From an uncultured Oscillospiraceae bacterium (GTDB lineage Bacteria > Bacillota > Clostridia > Oscillospirales > Oscillospiraceae), in assembly GCA_934675115.1 (NCBI GenBank), contig CAKUPH010000052.1:1-15467 (forward strand): DNA of 15,467 nt. Direction: 5' to 3'. Numbering within the stretch: position 1 is the stretch's first letter; each line of letters starts with the position of its first letter. Of this stretch, positions 9,505 to 15,467 are shown piece after piece. Under the pieces are notes generated by a model, which had not been told where the DNA came from, did not search any database, and saw only the letters and a list, made by a program, of their open reading frames with translations. The position numbers were made by a program, and so were the translations under genes.

Positions 9505-10272
9505 TTACGCCATGAGGGACCGCAGCAGATCGCCCAGCGCCTGCACGGTCATGAGCCGGGTCACCGGTCCGGCGTTGGCGTCGGTGATGAACCCGGCCAG
9601 CCGGGCCAGCCAGACCACCACCATGACCACCAGCGCGCCCTTGATGAGGCCGATCAGACCGCCGCCGATGCCGTTGACGGCGGACAGGAGGGGCAGCTTG
9701 AAGGCCAGATCCAGCGCCCGGCTGATGAGAAACCACAGCAGCAGGATCAGCAGGAAGGACAGGCCGAACAGCAGCGCCGTGGCGATGAGCCGGGCCAGAT
9801 AGGCGGACACGGCCGCCGCCGCGGTGGTGGTGACCTCCAGCGTTTTTTCCTCGATAGCGTCCTCAAGGAAGCCCCGCAGGCCGGAAAACACCTCATTTTC
9901 TCCCATGAGGTCGAGGATCTGCTGAAGGGTGAAGTCGCCGTTGCCGGCAGGGGGATTTTCGGGGGAGGCCTCCGGGCTTTCGGAGGGCGCGGGGGAGGTG
10001 TCCGGCTGGCTCCCGGAGGGGGCGGGGCTGGCCGCCGGGAGGTCCGCCGGGGTCTTGCCGGTGATGACGCCCTCGATGGTCAGTTGGATGGAGGGCCGGA
10101 TGATGTTGGCCACGGGCTTTGCGAAGTTCGCGGCCACCGCCTTTGCCCCGAAAAAGGCCACAAAGATGGCCAGCAGGCTGAACAGCGTCAGGATCAGCCC
10201 CTTTTTCGCGCCGCGCCAGACGTAAAAGGCCAGCACCAGAATGATGACGATGTCGATGATATAGGCTTGCAT
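9505..10272 (-). CDS. CvpA family membrane protein
   Basis: This 255-residue integral membrane protein has four probable hydrophobic segments (about 5-19, 25-48, 155-182 and 200-226) and the CvpA-type beginning, in which an Ile/Asp-rich helix is followed by a basic GAKKG turn and a second helix; the Gly-rich GIGGGLIGLIKGAL segment near 201-214 is also typical. CvpA proteins are needed for colicin V production in E. coli; in Firmicutes their role is poorly defined and tied to the envelope. Between the second and third helices lies a Pro/Ser/Ala-rich low-complexity stretch (about 77-112) that is unusual for the family. GGGAGG precedes the ATG at 10272 by about six bases. The gene follows the DUF5711 gene after 36 bases and probably shares its transcript. 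Confidence 0.87.
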   Translation of the reverse strand: MQAYIIDIVIILVLAFYVWRGAKKGLILTLFSLLAIFVAFFGAKAVAANFAKPVANIIRPSIQLTIEGVITGKTPADLPAASPAPSGSQPDTSPAPSESPEASPENPPAGNGDFTLQQILDLMGENEVFSGLRGFLEDAIEEKTLEVTTTAAAAVSAYLARLIATALLFGLSFLLILLLWFLISRALDLAFKLPLLSAVNGIGGGLIGLIKGALVVMVVVWLARLAGFITDANAGPVTRLMTVQALGDLLRSLMA

Positions 10273-10308
10273 GTCGCACCTCCCGTATCAGTGGAAAACG
10301 AAGCTGTG

Positions 10309-11532
10309 TCAGTTGGGAACGTAGAAGCTGGCGGTCTCCGCGGAGATGAGGATGGCGGAGCCGTCGCTCATGAGGACCACCTTCCGGGCGCCCTGCGTGC
10401 CCTCCAGCGAGGCGTACAGCGACAGGTCGGAGGTGTAGATGTCCAGCCGGTCGCCGGTGAGGACGGCGAAATACTGCCCCGCCGCCGACAGGGACAGCAC
10501 CTGCTCGTTCAGCTCCAGCGAGCCGGTGAGTGCGCCGGTGTCATCGATGACCCGGAGAGTAGCCTGACTGCCCGCCCGGTATTTGCCCAGCAGCGCCACG
10601 GCGAAGCCGTTGCCGGACAGGTCGTAGAGCTTGAGGTAACGGTCCGACCAGTCCAGCGACGCGGTGGCCCCGGCGTGGTCGGTGACGGACAGCCCCCGGT
10701 CGCCCAGCGCCCAGATCTTGTCGGCGGTGTGCCGCAGGGCGAGGATGACGTTGCCGCCCAGATCGGCGGTGAGGTCGGGAGTGAAGTCCTCCGCCTGATC
10801 CGCCGTGCCCGCGGCGGAGTTGAGGGTATACAGCTCCAGCGTGGAGGTGAAGTCGCCGCTCTGCTGGCCGATGGTGAGGATGGCCAGCGTGCGCCCGTCG
10901 TCGGACAGGGCGGCGTCCATGACGAAGGCGGAGGACAGCCGGACGCTGACCACCGGCGCGTAGGTGTTGTCGTACACCGTCACCGCGCCCCGGTAGCCGC
11001 TGGCCTGGGTGACCACGGTGAGCTGGCCGTTCCGGTTCAGGTGGGCGGCCAGAATGGAGTCAAGGTCGTGAACGGACCAGATAAGGGACCGCTGGCCCAG
11101 AATGTAGAGGTCGGAGCCGCCGGCGTCGTATACCACGGCCAGCGAGCCGTTGGCGTCCACCACCGGGTTGTCCAGCGCCACCGGCTGGCTGACGTACTGG
11201 GTGCCGCTGCCGGAGTAAAGTGAGATGGCGTTTTTGGAGCACACCAGCAGGTCGCCGTCCAGCACGGTGAAGGTGTCGGTGAGCTCGCCGTCATAGCGGA
11301 AGGCTGCGGCCTGCCCGCTGTCGGACAGCACCAGCGTCCGGTAGGTGAACCACCGCTTGAGGGAGTCGAGGTTCAGCGTGTCCCGGAAGGCCACCAGCGC
11401 CACGGCGATGAGCACCATGACCAGGGCGATGAGGAAAAGCACGACCCGCACCAGAAAGCCGGGCTTTTTTTTCGGCGGCTTTTCCTTCTTTGCGGGCTGC
11501 GGGGTATTCGGTTGTTGGGTGCGTTCGTCCAT
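10309..11532 (-). CDS. DUF5711 family membrane-anchored protein
   Basis: The 407-residue protein begins with a Lys/Pro-rich cytoplasmic tail (1-24), followed by a single transmembrane helix (about 26-49) and a large outside domain. That domain has many repeating beta-strand phrases with Ser/Asp/Gly turns (for example LDGDLLVCSKNAISLYSG and LSDDGRTLAILTIG), which looks like a beta-propeller. Function is unknown; family members are common in clostridia. The ATG at 11532 has AAAGGA just upstream. The open frame continues 101 codons further, but through the hairpin array, which argues against that start. It is the first gene of a pair with cvpA, and its leader carries five strong hairpins. Confidence 0.85.
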   Translation of the reverse strand: MDERTQQPNTPQPAKKEKPPKKKPGFLVRVVLFLIALVMVLIAVALVAFRDTLNLDSLKRWFTYRTLVLSDSGQAAAFRYDGELTDTFTVLDGDLLVCSKNAISLYSGSGTQYVSQPVALDNPVVDANGSLAVVYDAGGSDLYILGQRSLIWSVHDLDSILAAHLNRNGQLTVVTQASGYRGAVTVYDNTYAPVVSVRLSSAFVMDAALSDDGRTLAILTIGQQSGDFTSTLELYTLNSAAGTADQAEDFTPDLTADLGGNVILALRHTADKIWALGDRGLSVTDHAGATASLDWSDRYLKLYDLSGNGFAVALLGKYRAGSQATLRVIDDTGALTGSLELNEQVLSLSAAGQYFAVLTGDRLDIYTSDLSLYASLEGTQGARKVVLMSDGSAILISAETASFYVPN

Positions 11533-11550
11533 GAGATTCCTTTCTGATTT

Positions 11551-11870
11551 GCAGGGCGAAGCCCTGCCACCGCTTTTCTTCTTTGCGAAAGAAGAAAAGC
11601 AGTCAGGTTTCGCCTGACGGCGAGTTACTTTTTGCTTCTGCAAAAAGTAACCAAAAATCAAAGGGCGTAGCCCTTTGAACCTTATTCTCCCGTATTCGCC
11701 GGGAGTCCGGCGAGGAATTTGCGTCCTGCGGATGCGGAGCGGCAGGTTTCGCCTGTTGGCGACCTTCTTTTTGCTCGCCCAAAAAGAAGGCAAAAATGCG
11801 CTTAGGGGGAAAACGCGGTCGGCTCCGAACGCCAAGGGCGCGTTCTGCGCTCCAGCGTTTTTCCCCTAAG
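11551..11870. repeat. Left hairpin array in the leader of the DUF5711 gene
   Basis: Successive perfect inverted repeats occupy this stretch: 7 bp at 11551-11567, 13 bp at 11572-11600, 6 bp at 11602-11618, 12 bp at 11624-11651, 9 bp at 11658-11678, 6 bp at 11697-11712, 4 bp at 11743-11755 (a variant of the 11602 unit), 11 bp at 11763-11790 and 16 bp with one G-U at 11801-11816/11855-11870. Most loops are only 3-6 bases. Read as RNA of the minus-strand gene, the hairpin at 11658-11678 is followed by ATTTTTGG and resembles a terminator. The array is a mirror image of the one at 12195-12376. Confidence 0.85.
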
Positions 11871-12194
11871 AACCCGATTTTTACGAGGGAGCATTCAAAG
11901 AGTGCGTCCGTCTATTACCGGCGCGGGGTAACAGGATACACAATACCTCTATTTCCCGCTGCTGCTCCAATGGTGGTTGTTAGAGCCAGTCGGGCCAACG
12001 GTCAGCGCCTACACGGTGCTTTGCCACTGGTGCGGCGGCGCTACTGAGCGCATTTCCTGCAAGTTCGCACCAGCGCAGCGGCAGCGGAAAGAGAACGGCA
12101 GCGTCTTACCGAAGGGACGCTCTTCCGTCAGTGGCAAAAGCCAAAAGATTTTGACGCACCCCTTTGGCGTATTTTCTTTGGCGGTTCGACACCG
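11871..12194. other. Spacer between the two hairpin arrays, no gene supported
   Basis: About 320 bases with no convincing gene, RNA or promoter. One plus-strand frame around 11935-12060 reads like protein (YLYFPLLLQWWLLEPVG, then CHWCGG) but has no ribosome binding site and no recognised family; it may be part of a longer dispersed repeat. The promoters for both diverging units should lie here or within the arrays, but I could not pick one with confidence. Confidence 0.5.
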
Positions 12195-12376
12195 TTTCTT
12201 TTGTACGCAAACAAAAGAAATGGGGTCGAGAAAAAACGTTCCCCAAAGGGCGCAGCCCTTTGGTTTTTGGTTACTTTTTGCTCCTGCAAAAAGTAACTCG
12301 CCGTCAGGCGAAACCTGACGCTTCGCCGGAGCTTCCGGCAAACTACGAAAAAAGGTCGCAAGGGCCCCACCCTTGC
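12195..12376. repeat. Right hairpin array in the leader of the S4/recF unit
   Basis: Perfect stems occur at 12195-12220 (10 bp), 12243-12263 (9 bp), 12270-12297 (12 bp), 12303-12319 (6 bp), 12325-12339 (6 bp) and 12358-12376 (7 bp). The order, spacers and much of the sequence of the second to fourth units match the left array read on the opposite strand: CAAAGGG hairpin, TTTTTGG, GTTACTTTTTGC hairpin, TCGCC, GTCAGG hairpin. The last stem ends five bases before the ribosome binding site of the S4 gene. Confidence 0.85.
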
Positions 12377-12392
12377 AAATTTGGAGGCCATT

Positions 12393-12608
12393 ATGCAGGA
12401 AGAGCATATCAAGATCACTACGGAATTCATCAAGCTGGACGCCCTCCTCAAGTTCGCCAACGCCGTGGCCACCGGGGGAGAGGCGAAGCTGGCCATTCAG
12501 GACGGCGACGTGACGGTGAACGGCGAGGTCTGCACCATGCGGGGCAAGAAGATCCGGCCCGGCGACCGGGTGGAGCTGGGCGGCGAGATCGCTCTGCTGG
12601 TGGAATGA
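12393..12608 (+). CDS. yaaA: S4-domain RNA-binding protein (YaaA/RlbA type)
   Basis: This 71-residue protein consists almost wholly of one S4 RNA-binding domain: [20 protein letters not shown], then DGDVTVNGE and [12 protein letters not shown]. It belongs to the small S4 protein encoded just before recF in many Firmicutes, linked to large ribosomal subunit assembly. The ATG at 12393 has TTGGAGG six bases upstream; a TTG at 12381 would consume that site. The stop overlaps the recF start (ATGA, 12605-12608), so the two are coupled. The leader carries the right-hand hairpin array. Confidence 0.92.
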   Translation: MQEEHIKITTEFIKLDALLKFANAVATGGEAKLAIQDGDVTVNGEVCTMRGKKIRPGDRVELGGEIALLVE

Positions 12609-13708
12609 CGGTCAAAGGCATCACGCTGGACTTTTTCCGGAACTATGTCCATCTGGACGCCCGGTTCCACCCCGGCGTCAACGTCATTTACGGGGACAAC
12701 GCCCAGGGAAAGACCAACCTGCTGGAGGCCATCGCCTATCTGTCCACAGCCTCCTCCCACCGGGCCAGATACGACCGGGAGCTGATCCAGTTCGGCGTGG
12801 ATCACGCCTTTCTCAAGGGCGAGGTGGCCGGGCGGGACCGGGACTTCACGCTGGAGATATCCCTCCACCGTGGTGCCCGGAGGCAGATCCTGTCCAACGG
12901 CGTGCGGCTGAAAACGGTGGGGGAGCTGTCCGGGATACTCAACACTGTGCTGTTCTGTCCGGAGGACCTGTACCTCATCCGGGCGGGCAGCGGAGAGCGG
13001 CGGCAGTTTCTGGACGACTGTATCTGCCAGCTCCGGCCCCGGTACGCCGCGGCCCTCGCGGAGTACAAAAAGCTCAAGGAGCACAAGCTGCGCATTCTGC
13101 GGGACTGCGGGGAGCACCCCGACCTGCTGGACACGCTGGACGATTTTTCCCTGCGGATGGCCCAGTGCGGCGCGATTTTGATCCACTACCGCGCCCACTT
13201 CATCCGGCGGCTGCGGGAGACGGCTCCCGCCATCCACGCCGCCTGCTCCGGCGGATCGGAGAAGATGGAGCTGCGGTACGAGACGGTGTCCACCGTTACT
13301 GACCCGGAGCGCAGCCCGAAGGAGCTGCTTCCCCAGCTTTTAGAGCATCAGGAGCGGCACCGTCAGGCGGAGATCGACGCACGGCTGTGCCTGTCTGGGC
13401 CCCACAAGGACGATCTGGCCGTGGACATCGACGGAAATCCGGCGAAGGCTTACGCCTCTCAGGGACAGACCCGGACGGCGGCGCTGGCGCTGAAGCTGGC
13501 GGCCCGGGAAATCTTCTACGGGGACACGGGCCAGTGGCCGGTGCTGCTGCTGGACGACGTGCTCAGCGAGCTGGACGGCCGCCGGCAGGAATTTGTCCTC
13601 AACCGCATCACCTCCGGTCAGGTATTCATTACGTGCTGCGAAGAAGAGAAATTGATCCAGCTGCGCTCCGGCGCGGCATTTCATATTGCGGACGGCAGGC
13701 TGGTGTAA
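12605..13708 (+). CDS. recF: DNA replication and repair protein RecF
   Basis: RecF is an SMC-like ATPase that helps load RecA at gapped DNA through RecOR. The 367-residue chain, normal for the family, has Walker A GDNAQGKT at 30-37, the ABC-type signature SQGQTRT starting at Ser285, and Walker B VLLLDD at 313-318 followed by VLSELD. The start at 12605 overlaps the S4 gene; the longer open frame from 12164 runs through the hairpin array and is not credible. A 76-base gap with a hairpin separates it from the next gene. Confidence 0.96.
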   Translation: MTVKGITLDFFRNYVHLDARFHPGVNVIYGDNAQGKTNLLEAIAYLSTASSHRARYDRELIQFGVDHAFLKGEVAGRDRDFTLEISLHRGARRQILSNGVRLKTVGELSGILNTVLFCPEDLYLIRAGSGERRQFLDDCICQLRPRYAAALAEYKKLKEHKLRILRDCGEHPDLLDTLDDFSLRMAQCGAILIHYRAHFIRRLRETAPAIHAACSGGSEKMELRYETVSTVTDPERSPKELLPQLLEHQERHRQAEIDARLCLSGPHKDDLAVDIDGNPAKAYASQGQTRTAALALKLAAREIFYGDTGQWPVLLLDDVLSELDGRRQEFVLNRITSGQVFITCCEEEKLIQLRSGAAFHIADGRLV

Positions 13709-13744
13709 GAAATAGCTCGGGCGAGCATTAAAATGAAAAGGGAT

Positions 13745-13768
13745 CCCCGCAGGGCGAGCCTTGTGGGG
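13745..13768. repeat. Hairpin between recF and the small membrane protein gene
   Basis: CCCCGCAGGG (13745-13754) pairs with CCTTGTGGGG (13759-13768) over ten positions with two G-U pairs and a CGAG tetraloop. No T run follows. It ends six bases before the AAAGG ribosome binding site of the next gene, the same placement as the final hairpins of the two leader arrays. Confidence 0.55.
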
Positions 13769-13784
13769 CAGAAAGGCGACGCCG

Positions 13785-14096
13785 ATGTTTCACCTGATAT
13801 TTGGATCTATGGCTGTAGGCGCCATTCTTTTGGCCGTTGCCATTATGGTCATCCCGCTGTGGCTGGGCCCGCTGGCGCAGCTGCTGATCACCATATTTTC
13901 CAAAGGGAAGACCGCCCGCTGGATACCGGGAGCCTGCGGCGGAGCCGGGCTTCTGCTGAGCCTTTATTATCTGTGTCTGAAAGAACGTGTATTTCCGGTT
14001 TATGGCGTGCTGGTTTACTGGGCCGTGTACGGTCTGTTGCTGTGGGCGGCTTATGGACTGGTGCAGTTGGTTCGCAGCCGCCGGAAAGGATATTAA
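13785..14096 (+). CDS. Small membrane protein between recF and remB
   Basis: I do not recognise this 103-residue protein. It has three probable transmembrane helices (about 4-22 with a continuation to 30, 42-58 and 63-86) and a basic tail ending RSRRKGY, which would be cytoplasmic. The ATG at 13785 is chosen because AAAGGCG lies about seven bases upstream; the frame opens at 13761 without a better site. The stop is directly followed by the remB start. Codon use matches the neighbours. Classical Firmicutes clusters have no gene at this position. Confidence 0.75.
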   Translation: MFHLIFGSMAVGAILLAVAIMVIPLWLGPLAQLLITIFSKGKTARWIPGACGGAGLLLSLYYLCLKERVFPVYGVLVYWAVYGLLLWAAYGLVQLVRSRRKGY

Positions 14097-14363
14097 ATGT
14101 TTCTTCACTTAGGTCAATCGGTCATGGTGCCGGAGGACGCGGTCCTCGGTATATTTGATCTTGATAATACAACATGGTCCCACCGGACACGCCGTTTTCT
14201 GGAGCTGGCGGAGCAGGAGGGACGGCTGGTGACGGTAGGCGACGACCTGCCCCGATCCTTTGTGCTCTGTCAGGAGGACGGCCCGCCCACGGTGTACGTC
14301 ACCCAGTTCAACACGGCCACGCTGCTCCGCCGGGCGGAGAGCGGCGGCATTTACGACTTGTAA
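14097..14363 (+). CDS. remB: DUF370 family extracellular matrix regulator RemB
   Basis: This 88-residue protein belongs to the RemA/RemB (DUF370) family. In Bacillus subtilis, remB (yaaB) lies between recF and gyrB, as here, and family members affect biofilm matrix gene expression; RemA binds DNA. Visible family features are the start MFLHLGQSVMVPEDAVLGIFD and the middle DNTTWSHRTRRFL. It starts immediately after the stop of the membrane protein gene (TAAATG) with GGAAAGG upstream. gyrB begins 21 bases after its stop. The order recF-remB-gyrB strongly supports the call. Confidence 0.92.
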   Translation: MFLHLGQSVMVPEDAVLGIFDLDNTTWSHRTRRFLELAEQEGRLVTVGDDLPRSFVLCQEDGPPTVYVTQFNTATLLRRAESGGIYDL

Positions 14364-14384
14364 TTTTCCCATGGAGGTTTTTCT

Positions 14385-15467
14385 ATGTCTGATTTGATGG
14401 AACAGAACAATCCCACCGCCGTCGAGCACGAGTACGGCGCGTCTGAGATTCAGGTGCTGGAGGGACTGGAGGCCGTCCGGAAGCGTCCGGGCATGTATAT
14501 CGGCTCCACCTCGTCCTCCGGTCTGCACCATCTGGTGTACGAGATCGTGGACAACGCCATCGACGAGGCGCTGGCGGGCTACTGCGACAAGATCACGGTG
14601 GAGATCCTGGACGGCGACGTGATCCGGGTCACAGACAACGGCCGCGGCATCCCCGTGGACATCCAGCAGCAGACCGGACGGCCCGCGCTGGAAGTGGTTT
14701 ACACCGTGCTCCACGCCGGCGGAAAGTTCGGCGGCGGCGGCTACAAGGTGTCCGGCGGCCTGCACGGCGTGGGCGCGTCCGTGGTCAACGCCCTGTCTGA
14801 GTGGCTGGAGGTGCGGGTCCACAAAAACGGCAATATCTACGAGATGAAGTTCTCCCGGGGTAATATCACCCAGGAAATGAAGATCGTGGGCACCACTGAC
14901 CACACCGGCACCGAGGTCACCTTCAAGCCCGACCCCGAGATGTTCGAGGACACCGTCTACGACTACGAGACCCTCCACAAGCGCATGCGGGAGCAGGCCT
15001 TCCTCAACGCCGGGGTGAAGATCCTCATGGCTGACCGCCGCCCCGGGCAGGAGCAGGAGGAGACCATGCACTACGAGGGCGGCATCCGGGAGTTCGTCAC
15101 CTTCATCAACAAGAACAAGACCGCCATCCACGACGGCGTGGTCTACATGTCCGGCATGAAGGACGACTCCATGGCGGAGATCGCCCTCCAGTACAACGAC
15201 AGCTATAACGAGATCATCGTCTCCTTCGCAAACAACGTCCACACCCCGGAGGGCGGCATGCACGAGGAGGGCTTCAAGCGGGCCCTCACCAACGTGCTCA
15301 ACGCCTACGGCAAAAAGGCGGGCATCCTCAAGGGGGACGACAAGGTGTCCGGCGAGGACTGCCGGGAGGGCCTGACCTGCGTCATCTCCGTCAAGCTGAC
15401 CGAGGCCCAGTTCGAGGGCCAGACCAAGGCCAAGCTGGGCAACAGCGAGATCCGCACGCTGGTGAAC
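14385..15467 (+). CDS. gyrB: DNA gyrase subunit B, 5' part (cut by window end)
   Basis: The window holds the first 361 codons of GyrB, the ATPase subunit of DNA gyrase. The GHKL ATPase domain is complete: catalytic Glu53 and Asn57 in [14 protein letters not shown], Asp84 in VTDNGRGIP, the [15 protein letters not shown] lid at about 124-138, then the transducer domain with the QTK loop at 346-348. No stop occurs before the edge, so about 280 further codons with the TOPRIM domain are expected outside. The ATG at 14385 follows ATGGAGG with an eight-base spacing. The reading frame is intact and the gene closes the recF-remB-gyrB series. Confidence 0.97.
   Translation, partial: MSDLMEQNNPTAVEHEYGASEIQVLEGLEAVRKRPGMYIGSTSSSGLHHLVYEIVDNAIDEALAGYCDKITVEILDGDVIRVTDNGRGIPVDIQQQTGRPALEVVYTVLHAGGKFGGGGYKVSGGLHGVGASVVNALSEWLEVRVHKNGNIYEMKFSRGNITQEMKIVGTTDHTGTEVTFKPDPEMFEDTVYDYETLHKRMREQAFLNAGVKILMADRRPGQEQEETMHYEGGIREFVTFINKNKTAIHDGVVYMSGMKDDSMAEIALQYNDSYNEIIVSFANNVHTPEGGMHEEGFKRALTNVLNAYGKKAGILKGDDKVSGEDCREGLTCVISVKLTEAQFEGQTKAKLGNSEIRTLVN

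Noticed and set aside
9454..11223. 589-codon plus-strand open frame
   Set aside because: It lies antisense over the 3' part of cvpA and most of the DUF5711 gene. Long stop-free antisense frames are expected in GC-rich DNA, and the Gln/Gly/Val-rich translation matches no family.
11533..11835. N-terminal extension giving a 508-residue DUF5711 protein
   Set aside because: The extra 101 codons translate through five hairpins; the internal ATG at 11532 has a good ribosome binding site and is followed by a typical basic tail and membrane helix.
11551..12376. CRISPR array
   Set aside because: The repeats are palindromic stems of different length and sequence without regular spacers, and no cas genes are nearby.
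11870..12390. Replication origin next to recF
   Set aside because: No cluster of TTATCCACA-like DnaA boxes and no AT-rich unwinding element were seen, and dnaA and dnaN are absent.
12164..12604. N-terminal extension of recF upstream of 12605
   Set aside because: It translates through the hairpin array and out of frame over the S4 gene; RecF begins normally at 12605.
14109..15263. 384-codon minus-strand open frame over remB and gyrB
   Set aside because: Antisense shadow; the plus-strand genes are unmistakable and the translation is His/Val/Asp-rich noise.

Overview
The window looks like chromosomal DNA from a Gram-positive gut-type clostridium (Firmicutes, probably an Oscillospiraceae relative). 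This rests on the gene families: a DUF5711 membrane protein, a ClpE-like unfoldase with an N-terminal zinc finger, a RemB/DUF370 protein between recF and gyrB, an L-box lysine riboswitch, and the acetylase branch of diaminopimelate (DAP) synthesis. The taxon is an inference; there is no rRNA to test it.

Left part (1-6750). The window opens in the 3' part of a tRNA-Arg(ACG)-like gene on the minus strand. Its 5' half is missing, which looks like an attachment-site scar of an integrated element, and a strong terminator hairpin sits next to it. A LOG-family phosphoribohydrolase gene follows on the minus strand. A plus-strand operon then starts with a promoter, a lysine riboswitch and an intrinsic terminator, followed by dapA, dapB, dapH, a wrecked lysA, an aminotransferase (patA-like), an N-acetyl-DAP deacetylase and a short aspartokinase (lysC) scrap. 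The five intact enzymes cover aspartate semialdehyde to LL-DAP by the acetyl route. The two genes tied specifically to lysine formation and its upstream control (lysA, lysC) are broken.

Middle part (6714-11532, all minus strand, visibly more GC-rich). DUF5711 and cvpA form a pair, followed by clpE with its own predicted promoter and a clear intrinsic terminator at 6714-6748. That terminator abuts the remains of the lysine operon.

Divergent region (11533-12392). About 860 bases without a convincing gene hold two arrays of perfect hairpins arranged as mirror images. Each array forms the leader of one of the two diverging units and stops just before the ribosome binding site.

Right part (12393-15467, plus strand). 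The yaaA-like S4 gene, recF, a small membrane protein, remB and gyrB (cut by the window end) form the distal half of the classical dnaA-dnaN-yaaA-recF-remB-gyrB origin cluster. dnaA and dnaN are absent upstream and no cluster of DnaA boxes is seen.

The most interesting points are the mirror-image hairpin leaders, the lysine-riboswitch operon that has lost lysA but kept DAP synthesis, the tRNA attachment scar and the break in the origin-region gene order. I did not find a convincing wholly new multi-gene system.
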